64,000 nt of DNA from Macquaria australasica (taxonomy: Eukaryota > Chordata > Actinopteri > Centrarchiformes > Percichthyidae), in assembly GCA_005408345.1 (NCBI GenBank), contig SEMN01000161.1:434001-498000 (forward strand). The letters run 5' to 3'. Made by a program: the position numbers and the translations under genes. Below, one piece after another: positions 1 to 12,200 of this stretch (positions are counted from its first letter, which is position 1; every line of letters starts with the position of its first letter). The notes beneath the pieces were generated by a model. That model did no database searches, was not told where the DNA came from, and saw nothing but the letters and a program-made list of their open reading frames with translations.

Positions 1-673
1 AGCTGCCAAAGCTGTACACATCTTGTCTTAGCTACGTGTTTGACCACTTTACATATAGCTTTTACACAATGCGCCTCACAGCTAGGATCTTGGGGCTTTC
101 TTTACTGACTTTGTATGTTTTCTTTGTATGTTTAAGTTACCCATAGTTTTCTTCTCACAGTGAGTTCAAAGTCATGCAGGGAAACTTGAAATTCAGAATT
201 GCTCATTGTTGTAAATGTGACCGTGAAGGTGTTTGTTTATGTGTTAGCCCTGGTGACGCATGTTCAAGTGTTAACTCTGTGACTGTGTATGGTGTTTCCC
301 TGCTTTCTGTCAGGGCATGCTGGGATATACTTCAGCATTCGGTGACAAGGAAGAATGAAAAATGAATACATTTATAAATTAACTTTTACAAAGCAAGTCA
401 ATGTGATGACTCCATATTGATCAAAGCAGAAGGATTTCAGGATGTTCTGAAAAGCCCTAAAGTGGATGAACATGCTTTTTTTTTTTTTTTTAGGTTCAGT
501 CAGATTTTGTAATAAATACAACCAGTGATCCAGTTTATCTTGTATTTTGAGGTACTTGTATTAGGCACTTAGCTTTTTGTGTGTGATTAAGTCTAGTCTT
601 ATACCCGTCTAGTATCTCTGTTAGCATGCTCCTCCTCTCCTCATCCTATGAAACTTTGTTCCTCCCTCTCCAG
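1..673. other. klhdc10 intron (partial)
   Basis: No coding exon is visible here; the first klhdc10 exon in the window follows the acceptor at 672-673. The stretch holds a T-rich run near 477-492 and short open frames without coding character. The first klhdc10 exon, which encodes the N-terminal region in other vertebrates, is not present. Confidence 0.7.
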
Positions 674-3533
674 GTCATCGTACTCCCCCTGCCCGCAGTG
701 GGCATCGCTGTGTTGCTGACAATACTAACCTGTATGTGTTTGGAGGGTACAACCCTGACTACGATGAGTCAGGAGGCTCAGAGAATGAAGACTATCCACT
801 TTTCAGGGAGCTATGGAGGTACCACTTTGCCACAGGCTGCTGGCAGCAGATTCAAACAGAGGGCTACATGCCCACAGAGCTGGCATCTATGTCAGGTGAA
901 TCGTTGTGTGTGTGTGTGTGTGTGTATATAACATTTTGATAGTTAATTGTACTTGCACTTAGTATTTTACACTGTTAAAAATGTGTATGAAAATTGAGTT
1001 TGGTGTTGTTGTGTTTCTTCAGCTGTTTTGCACGGCAACAACCTCCTGGTGTTTGGCGGCACTGGGATCCCCTTTGGGGAAAATAATGGCAATGACGTAC
1101 ATGTTTGTAACGTGAAGTACAAGCGATGGTCACTGCTCAACTGTCGGGGGAAGAAGCCCAACAGAATCTATGGACAGGTTACCTCATAAATCACCCTGTC
1201 ATTTGATTGCTTTCTGGGCCAAATTCAATTTAGGGATTTGAAATGCAGTTGAATCTAGTGGATACACAAATTTTTAAACTCTGATTTATTAGAGCTGCTT
1301 CTTACTGGGCTGTTGTTTCATATCTTTCCTCCTTAAGGCAATGGTTATCATAAATGGCTTCCTGTACGTGTTTGGAGGGACAACGGGTTACATCTACAGC
1401 ACAGACCTGCACAGGCTGGACCTGACCACCAGGGAGTGGATCCACCTCAAGCCCAACAACCCTCCTGATGACCTGCCTGAGGAAAGGTACAACTTTTATG
1501 ACGCCTGAATGTGCTACAGGATCAAACCAAGCTAGGGATCTTTTCAGTGTAGTAAAACTCCTTGACATGGCATGCTATTGTGTGTGTCACAGGTACAGGC
1601 ATGAAATAGCACATGACGGACAGAGGATCTACATTCTGGGAGGAGGAACTTCCTGGACATCTTACCCTCTGGACAAGGTACTACACCACTAAGGGCAGAT
1701 TCACCAGACACATTTAACATGTCACCAAAACTGTGAATTTCAAATTCAAAACCTGTCAGTGTGCTGAGGAAGATGAAAGAGATCTTTTAAAGAGAACAGA
1801 ATTTTCTACAGTGGTTTTACAAATATAGTAGAGAAAAAAAGATCTACACACACACACACACACACAGAGAGATATTCAGCCAAGAGGGTAGCATTAGGTA
1901 CAGATAGAAATATACTTCTTTGCTTACATACAGTAAGATGCTGACAATAGTGCAATGCATGCTCAAGTGAAAAGGTGACATGATAGTTATTTCAGTCATC
2001 AGACCATCTTCAATGGCTAATATTTTGGTACCGATATGAGGATGTTTGCAGCTGCAAAAGCAGTTGAATGTAAAAACTCTGCGCAACAAGGTTTCAGAAG
2101 ATTGAAGAGTGTTTTAAACAATGAAAACATACTAATGTACTGTATTTAAGTTAATTACAGTTTGTTACAGTTTTGTACACAAGCCAAATCCATCTTAATC
2201 ACTGCGCTAAACACTGACTTGGACTCACAGTAAATATTGTGTCTTTTTAATAGATACATGCTTACAATCTGGAGACCAATTCCTGGGAGGAGATTGCAAC
2301 AAAACCTCATGACAAAATAGGTCTGTAGTCTGCACCTCCATTATTAACTAAGCCTGTTTTGTTCTCATTCACACCATTCTAAAATATCTGTGCTTTTGAC
2401 AGGGTATCCTGCTCCCAGGAGATGCCATAGCTGTGTACAGATACGAAACGGTGAGAATGTAATGCTGTGCAACCAATATCACCTTATTAAAAATACTTCT
2501 TCAAAGATAAAGAGGTGCTCCTGACATTTGATATCACATCCTCACATGTTAAACTTTCAGTGTTAAGATTTGACAGTAACTCCCTACCAGCTATCACATG
2601 TACAACACATGAGCAGTGTCTGATCATTCATTTTTCTCTGTTGTAGATGTATTTATCTGTGGAGGCTACAATGGGGAATTGATATTAGCTGATCTGTGGA
2701 AGATCAACCTGCAGACTTTCCAGTGGAGTAAACTACCAGCAGTGATGCCTGAGCCGGCCTACTTCCACTGTGCTGCTGTCACCCCAGTTAGTACAACACT
2801 ATGTACTCTACACTCATTCTACATGTATATGTTTAATTTGGAATAGCAAGACCTTTGAGGGTATGGGGGTATCATGTCAGTGGTAACAATCTTCTTTATG
2901 TACACAGCAAGTGAAGTACATGTTGTGTTCCTTTGTGTTGGTTTAATTCCCTACTAGATAAAGTTCTGTAATCAAAGCAAAATGAGGGAAAATGTGAGCG
3001 ACAGAAGAAGAAGAAAAAATTGTATTTTCGCAGGACTTTTCCCATTGATCTGCTTTTTATCAGATGGTATTTTGGTCCTTTTTGTGGACAATAACCTATG
3101 AAATGATACATTTGCAAAACCTGCAGGCTGATTTAAAAACGGCATCATTTTATTTGCCCAGAACACAATGAAAAGAATTTCCCACACAGTCAGTTTCCCA
3201 CAAATCACCAACGATGGCCCAGAAGGGGAGCTTAGAACCTCAAACTCACTTATACACAGTATACTGTAGTACACTGTGTATAAAATTTTACATCTTTCTC
3301 TCTTTCCTTCACTCCGTCCCCAGGCTGGCTGCATGTACATCCATGGTGGCGTGGTGAACATCCATGAGAACAAGAGAACTGGCTCTCTGTTTAAGATCTG
3401 GCTGGCTGTGCCCAGCCTGCTTGAGCTATGCTGGGAGAAGCTCCTCAAGAACTTTCCCCACCTGACTTCACTCCCCACCATGCAGCTGCTCAACCTGGGA
3501 CTCACACAGGAACTCATTGAACGCTTGAAATAA
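674..3533 (+). CDS. klhdc10: Kelch domain-containing protein 10 (3' eight coding exons; 5' part outside window)
   Basis: Coding exons are 674-895, 1023-1177, 1338-1486, 1593-1677, 2254-2320, 2403-2450, 2647-2786 and 3324-3533 (TAA). Splice phases match and give 357 residues; the human protein has 442, so the N-terminus lies upstream. The fragment opens with HRTPPARSGHRC and runs through kelch blades marked by NLYVFGGYN, NLLVFGGTG, FLYVFGGTTG, IYILGGGTSW, VFICGGYNGE and MYIHGGVVN. It ends in LGLTQELIERLK, the known KLHDC10 C-terminus. From the literature, the family protein is a Cullin-2 substrate receptor for C-terminal degrons, including alanine tails added in ribosome quality control, and it also activates ASK1. 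The VPSLLELCWEKL stretch in the last exon may be the Elongin-binding box (inference). The gene runs tail to tail with cax1. Identity is near certain from near-complete similarity to the vertebrate protein. Confidence 0.96.
907..926 (+). repeat. (GT)n microsatellite next to a klhdc10 donor
   Basis: It starts 11 bp after the donor of exon 674-895. Confidence 0.9.
1845..1866 (+). repeat. (CA)n microsatellite
   Basis: About 11 CA units in the klhdc10 intron between exons 1593-1677 and 2254-2320. Confidence 0.9.
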
Positions 3534-5565
3534 GCCGCACAGTAGAGGATGGACAAATGAATGGACGGGATGGGCTGGGCTGGACTGGGAGGATACGAGG
3601 TCTGACAGAGCACAGAATTGAATTCTCGGGAAAATGCCGTCTCCCTCCCCTGCCTAACGTAGCCCCGCCTTAAAACCAAAAACAATGGGATGCCTTTTTT
3701 CGTTTTGTTCTTTTTTTCTTTTTTTTGCAGTTTCAGTGATGATAAAGAAAATAAATGTGGAATGTTTTATGGATTTTACTCAAACCCCTCACCCCTGCAA
3801 CCACTGTTCCTTACACGATGCCTTTGTGTCAAGCTAAATATGAATTCCTGCTTCTCATCCTCCAAACTGTGACACCTGGAAATACTTTAGTTTGCCATGT
3901 CATGTTTTCAAAGACTCCTCTCCCATTTTTTAATATCGGCCTTCTCTAGTACTTTTAAGAATTCTGTGCAAAGGAAGAATGCGTGTATATTTATTTGAAG
4001 GACTACATCAGTTTTTCTGGGGGTGTTCTCATCACCTGATATTGCTGTTTGCACACTTTGTCTTGCATATTTGTGGACATTTACTTTTTTTTAATAGATC
4101 CTATAAGCAAAGTAATGTTTTCAGTCTAAAAAGTGGTAGACGGTGGTTTTGCCAAAGGACTATGCCAGTGTTTTTGCTCATTTTAGGCAATTTAACTAAA
4201 ATCTCATATAATTTTCATTACTGCTGACATGCTGTAGTGTTTTTACAACCTTCCAGCCTTTTTATGTCAGTTTTATCTGTATCATGGTATAAAAATCAAC
4301 TTCTACAAGCTTGAAACTTGCTTGAGTTACAGTCAATCACACTGATTTTCATGTGGTTTTTATTGAAGTTATGTTATTCTTGCATAGCTTTGACATAAAT
4401 AAAAGTAGACATGAGGGATTCCCAATCTTGAATTTCAAGTCTTTCCAAGTTGTTTTTATACTACATGAATGGAAACCAGTGTCTGCCCTAACTAAGTTAT
4501 GGTATGCCTTTAAAATGGTCATGATTAATTATGTTATTTGTGGTAAACTGGCTGAAACATGCAGAAACACTGTATGCTTTTCATTAGTGTGTGAAGAAAA
4601 GGTTCAATGCTGGTTTTGCCTATGTCTGAGCCCTTGTATTTTCTTTATTTTCCATTATATATTATGTTGCAGCCTAGTCTGGAAAACCATCTGCAAAAAA
4701 GTCAAAGGAAGGTGGGTATCTTCAAAATGATTTGATTTCCATCCTGTTTGCTTGCAGCTCATTTGTAAAAACCATGCAACACATCACTGTGAATTTGGTG
4801 CTCTTTAAAATTAATTTAAAATGCTTTTATTCGAATAAAGACTTAATTCTGTTCAGACTTTTACTCCCTCTCTGTTGATGACATTGAAAACGTTTTGCAC
4901 AGGGAGTTTAGTAGCAGGCTTATACAAATATGTTTATACTGCAGTGCCTTTTCAAACTTTTAATGTGGTTGAAATTTCACAAATACAGGCAGTATAAGAT
5001 CTTTGCATGTCTAGACAAAGGGTTTATGTTGAAAATTGCGTTTTCAAGTGAATGAGCATTTTAACCATTTTCAACAAGCCGCTACATATAATCACTCAAC
5101 ATCTTGGTGTATCCGGTTTCAAGGATGCAGAAGCTTTGTATTCTGGTCCTGTTCATGGCCAGACAGAGTGGACTTCAAGGCAAGATGCAGCATATTGAGT
5201 ATTAATCCTAAAATCACTTATTCAACGTGTCAAGTTAATGTGTTCACTACAGTTCCTATGTCTAATAAATGAATTTAACTGATGCCAAATAATGTCACAC
5301 CTTGAACAAAGTGTGATTATAATGAGGAATGAGAGGTTAGTTGAGACCCAGGATGTGATGTTGCTCGATGGTTTGATCTGCCTGCCCCTTTATTTCTGTT
5401 CTGCATAACAAACTTTGTGCATGACATCATTACCTGCTTTTTATTTCAACATCATCAAACCTTCACGTAGGGGACATAGTTTCAAAAGTGACCACTAAAA
5501 TGTTGTACAGTAGGTTTGTGTGAATGTTGTGTTGGGGTACTGTTAATAAAAGTGTTCTGTAAATA
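3534..5565 (+). other. klhdc10: klhdc10 3' UTR
   Basis: This AT-rich stretch after the TAA has no convincing coding frame. AATAAA hexamers lie at 4398-4403, 4834-4839, 5264-5269 and 5545-5550, so alternative 3' ends are likely. The last one gives a UTR of about 2 kb. The cax1 3' end follows on the opposite strand about 390 bp further on. Confidence 0.65.
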
Positions 5566-5939
5566 GCTTGCTGTCCCTCCCCCCATTTCCTTTGCTTGAC
5601 TAATAATTAGCATGATACATACCAGAAATAATCCAAATTGTTTTATATTCTATTTTAGACTATTTTTGCATGAACTGCTGTTGCCACTTGCATTCTGAGA
5701 ATTCACACTAGATCAAGGTGATAACATGCATGCCATTCGTCCTGTTAGTTGAGCACACTGAATGTGCCAAACTGTCAATGAACTTTATAGAGCCAAGATA
5801 TCAAAACGTAGCAGAAATGAAAATCCAATATAAATTATAGTGGTGTACATGTTTCAAAAGAAATCACATGTTTTTAAATACAAAATGATGTAGGTGGTGA
5901 AGCACTGGTTGAAAAAGTGGTCTTATTTTACAGACAAGT

Positions 5940-6275
5940 TTTATAAATTGATGCATTTATTATGTCCAATATAAACCAGATATTACAATGATTCAGAACC
6001 AAAAATAAATAGCCCAAATTTACATTTAAATGCAAGAGCAAAAAATTGAAGTCACAGATTCTGATCACAGCCAGAACTGGGAAAATGTAAGTATCATATT
6101 GACAAAAAGCAGACAGCTCTTCACTTACAGCTCCACTGTGAAATTTCGAACCTCAATCCAATTCTTTTTCCATCTTTTGTGCCACAGAACCCACACCGCC
6201 TGAAGATGACGGATTAGTGCATTTATATAGTGACACACAATTTTGGAGCCTCAGGCTCTTTTCTTGGCAAGCAGA
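5940..6275 (-). other. cax1: cax1 3' UTR with polyadenylation signal
   Basis: Downstream of the TGA on the minus strand, the complement of 5956-5961 reads AATAAA. This gives a UTR of roughly 330 nt, which ends before the klhdc10 3' end on the other strand. Confidence 0.55.
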
Positions 6276-9200
6276 TCAACAAGAGCGTGGAGAAGGAGCA
6301 AAGAAGTAAAGGGCCAAAAGGATGAGGTAGACCACCACTAGAGCTGTGCCTGCAAAAACAAAACAGAGTTGATTATAATCTACATGTTAATTTAAGCCAG
6401 ACTAAAAAAAAAAACTAAAAAAAAAACAGGCCACAAGCACACATCCTTATAGCTGCCTCGTGAACCTGCATGGTTTAGAAGTCAGATATGACTAACTGTG
6501 TAATTTTTGCTAACATATCCAATATGCTCTGATGGTGTCCATTTCCGATGTGGGGAAATCTCTGCATCATGACTTACCCTGAAAGTAGTCACATTTTCCA
6601 TCCATGAAGATGTAGTTGACCAGAATGACACTGAAGATGCTGGCCCAGAGATGAATATCACTAAACACAAGCACGAATCCAACATCCTGAAAAAGAAAAA
6701 AAAAAGAAAAAATAGCTCAAGCCTTCAGTCATGATCGAAACAATTGCATTATGTACAGAAATCTAATAACTGCAAAAAGTGGGCACTTACATAGAAGGCA
6801 TTGAAGAGTGTGAGCAAGGGAATCTGTATCATGCAAACCTGCACAGCAATGCAACTGCCAACTTCAAGGCTGTGGACAAAAACATACAAGTTAAAATGTT
6901 TATAAAACTACTTTTTAAATGGCTCATTTCACCTATGTATCAACTTATGGAAAGAATAGTGTATGAAGTCTAATGCTGTTCAAATTTATATGAAAATCTT
7001 CACATTATGTGTTCATAAATTAGTAAAATTACAAATTAGACACTTAACTATCTCACATTTTTGTTATTTATGCATTGAATATTCTGCTCGCTTGCAAGAT
7101 GTCCCATTGCTCAAAATTGAAGTATGGCATTTATATAAATTTGGAAAAATTCAGGTGGTAACTAATAATCATACCACAACAGCACAGTGTACTCGTACCT
7201 CAGGCTGATGTTGTTCTGCAGTGCAAACTGGATCCCATTGACAATCTCAGGAAGCTCTGGCACCATGGCCAACACTGTGACACTGATGAAGTACTGCATG
7301 GAGTGCAAGAAAACACATTGAGGTAGACAATTCATTCTCTTTATATCTAAACATATCAGGTACATTGAGGCTCCATGAAAACTAAATTTCTTCTGTATAC
7401 TAATATGGTCTTATCAACCAAGGACCAATAGAACTTGGGATCTAAGGGCGTTTTCACACCTGTAGTTCATTTCTCTGGTCCGAATCAGTTGATGAGTTTG
7501 TAAACTTAGAGCGTTTTCCCCTTGGTTCAGTTTCTTTTCACACAGAGGAAAAATCCAAGAGAACTAAAATGCATCACTACAAACCAGGTGAGAACGTTCA
7601 CTCCACTTATTGGTCAGATGTGTCTGGGGATGTTACACACGGTAACAGTAGGTGGCGGCATGCACCATTGGCGGTTTGTAGTCTGCCAGTAAAACCAAAA
7701 AAGAAGAAAGTATATATAGGCGGAAGGTCTTAAGTTGTGAACTAGCTGGGGAGACCGGGGGCAATTGTAACATCTCTAATTGCACCAATCAGAAACAAGT
7801 TAGAATCATGAAACTCATTATGCACATGGTCTGTGATGATCCTTCTCTGCCTGCCAAAGGAAAAATTGATGTCTCATACTCATTGTTTTTCTGCCAAGAC
7901 TAGTTTTTGAGGCATGAAAGTAATTTTTTTCATCTACAGTATTTTTCTCGTACTGTCTTAACCTTAAATGTCTATGAATTTAAATCTGTCTAGTTTTATG
8001 ACCATTCTGTTGTCTAACATTTGATATATTAGTCAAATGTCATCTTTGTTGTTTCTACCCAGCAGGGTAGCTCGTCATGGTGTGGTACGGTTGGGGGCAG
8101 CTGTAATGCTGTGTTACGAATGACCCCGACATCATCAAAATGTAGCTAGCCTACCTGCGCTGTGTGTATTGTTACGTTTGTGGTGTTACTTGTGCGGTTG
8201 CTGTTGCTTAATAAATTGTATTTATATTTGTATAATTCTATCATTGCACCTAAATACAATCTATCATTAATATTCATTATCATAAATATTCTATAATTGC
8301 ACCTAAATACAGAACTGATTTGTTGATGTATGTAGCCTAGGCCTAGGAAATGGAGAAAAAAATTATATGCAACACTATGGGGTTTGTTAAAGCCACAGCA
8401 AGAAATTAAGCCCAAGATTGTGCATATAAGCCAACTCCAAATGGTTCATGAACAGCTTTCAATTCCTACTTTGTGCCTGGATAGGCATTTTAGGCAACAT
8501 TTTGCAGGAGTGGTTAAACTGGAATTAATTGTTTAATGGGTATTACGTTGTTTGAACCATACCTATATTCTTAGATGTTTATTGTGTTCCTTGGTATTTA
8601 TATGAAGGTATTAGGCCTAGGCCTACATGCATTGTTACAATCACCCTGTATGCAGGGGCAAATGTAATATTCGTATTTGACTTCTAGTGTTTGAATCAAT
8701 ATTCTGACTCTAAGATTGTTTGTAAAAACATTTGATGACTTAACAAGTAGAACACAGATACAAGTTACCTACATAAAAATTGTATCCACATAGTTCAAGA
8801 GGTTTTTGAGTAATTACATAAAATACAAAAATTGTTACAATTGCCCCCGGTCTCCCCCCTTCATATTTCTGTGAGAGAAAAATTGCTGGTTCCTTCTCTG
8901 GCTAGCTGCTACTATGAGAAACAGTTTTCAGGCTCTGCTGCATCGCAGAATGCAAAGCACACCTGGCAACAGGAGCAGTTTAGCTCAAACTCGTGGAGTA
9001 TACCGCATAGTTGGGTCGGATCACGTTCCCACCACAAACGAACTGCTCCAGAGTTTGTTTGGAACCGGACCGAGACCACCTCTTCTAAAGAGTCTTGGTG
9101 CGGTTGTTTTGGTTCACACCCGAGTGCCATTACTGTGTTCACACCTGTCCAAACGAACCGCACTAAATGGGCAAACGCACCAGGGTTTGTTTTAACCGAA

Positions 9201-12200
9201 CCAAACAGGTTAGGTGTGAAAACGCCCTTAGAGGCATTTTCCCTTCCTCTTTATAAATAAAGTATTTTGAATACCTGGGAGATGGAGGAATGGGTCAGCA
9301 TGGGCTCGATGTTCTCCGTGCTGAGGTCGGCGCAGCAGGCCATCAACACTGTGGCAACAATCAGCACTGCAAGAGCCCTCCACCGGGACCAGTGGACTAC
9401 ATGATGACCTGCTGGCGTCATACACACTATAAGCTTACCAAAGTGTAACATTTATGACTTACCTCACTGTTGAGAAGTTTTTCTCCCCTTTCACATACAT
9501 CCAATCAAGTTCAAAGTCTGAACTTTCTCCCGTATTCAGGTTCATCACCCTCGTATGCTTAAGAGTTTTGGCATGCACAGGTACAACTTTACCTCACTGC
9601 GAGGGAAAAGCTCTCCTTACATGCATAAAGAGGTTAATATAACAATCAACAGGCAGCCAGTGCTTCACAATTTCATTTTACGTCACCCAAAAGATTAAAG
9701 AACACTACATGCACACAACACACACACCTGTTGCAACCACCTGGCTTGTGGCAACAATGCATTAATACACGAAATGACTGAAAGGAGATGGCCAGTGGTG
9801 ACCTCTCCAGTGGGGTGGTAGGTGCTGGTACCCTTGTGTGTACTGACCGTGTGCATGGCCCACTTGGACATCGCTGATATGGATATCATAGATGTGGGAG
9901 TGGGTCTTCAGTGTGAAGATGAGGCCGATCAGGTATGCAGCAGGCAGCAGCACAGAGACTGTGTACATCAGGGGCCTGACAAAAACATTATTAAAATTTA
10001 ATAATTAGTTAAAACACTATTGAGTTGATTACTGTGAAAAACTGCTGCAAAATAAAAGAAATCTGCACGTAGCACCTGGACTTACTCGATTTGGGACAGA
10101 ATCAAATGTGGGTCAGTTTGACTCTGTTAAAAACAAACAAAATGAAGGTGAAAATTAAAATCAATGATTTTTAAAAACCATATATATTTATTTATTTATT
10201 TTATTTTATTTTTTAAGCTGTGGAGACCCACAAAGACATCATCTTCATGGGAGTGTCTGAAAAGTGTTGATACAAACATCAAGCCAATCAACAAGCAAAA
10301 AAACAGGTGATGCTCGTCAAGGAAAAACTGGAATTAAAAAGTCTTTCTTAAACTTGCTCAACTGTCACAAGCATGCAGTCACATGAAGGTTAAGTGAAGC
10401 AGCCCACCATGTCGTAGTGACAGTCCTTGCAGATGAAGGGTCCACTGGTATTGCCTGGTATATTGGTGCAGCTTTCACACACCAGACTACCGAAGGTCTT
10501 TGAGAAGAGGGTGGGAGCAAACACACCTAGGGAAAATATTACAGTGAGTTTTATGAATCTGTTGGTGGAGGTAATATTGTTGAAAAATTAGTTATAGCCT
10601 ATGTGCAGCTGCCGTACATACCTCCTATGGATATGAAAAGCAATGCCGAGCTCACTCCAGCTGAACGACTGTTAAATCGCTGCTCCCGGTGTTTAATGCC
10701 CCCAATGATCATACAGATACCCTGTAAACAGACAGCCAGAGGTTAGTGCATGAGTGTGAGCATCTGTCTACCAATTTTAAAAAGGACACAGCCATTACAA
10801 ATGAATAAGATAGATAAGATAAGATAAGATAAGCCTTTATTGTCCCACAGCGGGGAAATTTTTAGCATTGCAGCAGCCAGCAAAAGTGTCATATATAGAA
10901 ATACAATAAAAATAAATAGAAAAATAGAAAAATAGTCCTATACACAGTATAGACAGAAATAAATAATAGAGTGACTGAGTGCAGTTGTAAGTATGAACAA
11001 ATAGATAAGATAAAAATATTGCACATATATAATATACATGTATATGAAAAATATTTCACAGCAACATATATATATAAATATATCCAAGATATTCTGAGAA
11101 AACCAACACAGGGAGAACATTTTAACCTATAGGTACACATGTGCTCATTTGTCCTTCTCAGGCACTCACAGGTATGAACAGTATGCACCCAAGCAAGGTC
11201 CCAGTGAGTGCTGCTTTAACGACCTCTTCATAACATTTGGTGGCAGCACGGTGGCCCTGCAGCAGTGCTGTGATGTAGAATGTAATCTCTGTGATGGAGC
11301 CAAATGTGGCATTCACCACCGCTCCCACTGCGAAGTTACTCTGTGCAGAAATGCTGCAGGAATACGCACAATTAAACAACCATTCAATATACTGTATATC
11401 ATCATTGCACCCCCAGTCTGTACATCCTCCTTTCATTCACACTCATCTACATAAATGCAGAACAAACCTTACCTGGCTATACCCATGCCAATATAGTAGG
11501 ATAGAGGAATGATGGAAGTGATGGCTGTGGCAAACTTGGTCTCCGCGCTGAAGTAAATGTGTTCATGGTCTGTATAGCCAATAATCAGAGTGATTAATAC
11601 CAGGGGAAGTGAGTCTGCAGGGAACCTAGACTTAAGGAGAACAAATGGATGGGCAGTGGACAGACCAGTACTGTATCGACTATGTACAAAATCATGATAG
11701 ACTGGGGATGGAAAAGTATATATTGCAGTAGGTGCAGCTTACATTTTGTGAGTACACAGGAGTCCAGTATATTGAAATGCTGTCTAATGGTGCTATAGGT
11801 CACCTCTTGGCATATTTCTTACTTTCGTCAAGTTAGATCCAACAATTCAAAAAAGGATACTGAGAGCAAAAATGCTGATTCCTTGGACAGTGTATTTGTA
11901 ATAATACACATTGAAAGCTTGATAACAGCATAAGATGACTCTGGTCTCGCACCCAAGTGTCTGCAAAAGAGGACATAAAACACCAAGTTACAAATTCATT
12001 TATTAGATGTATACAGTCAATTAACAGATAAGGTTTAAAAAGGGCCAGTTTAAGCAAATCATAAAAATAAAAAAAACGTACCCCTGGTGGTATCTAGCCA
12101 TGCAGACAGTTATGTTGTGCTAGCGTTTTGAGATATTAGCCTGTGTAATTTTGGCTGCCTCCCCAATTTAATTTATGGTGCTAAAGTGCTGAAAAATTAG

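Noticed and set aside
2972..3685. A 237-aa open frame on the minus strand opposite the last klhdc10 exon
   Set aside because: It runs antisense through a well-supported exon and flanking intron, shows no known domain and has an unbiased composition.
8832..9260. A 142-aa frame in the right part of the outer inverted-repeat element
   Set aside because: No transposase motif, and part of it is terminal repeat sequence.
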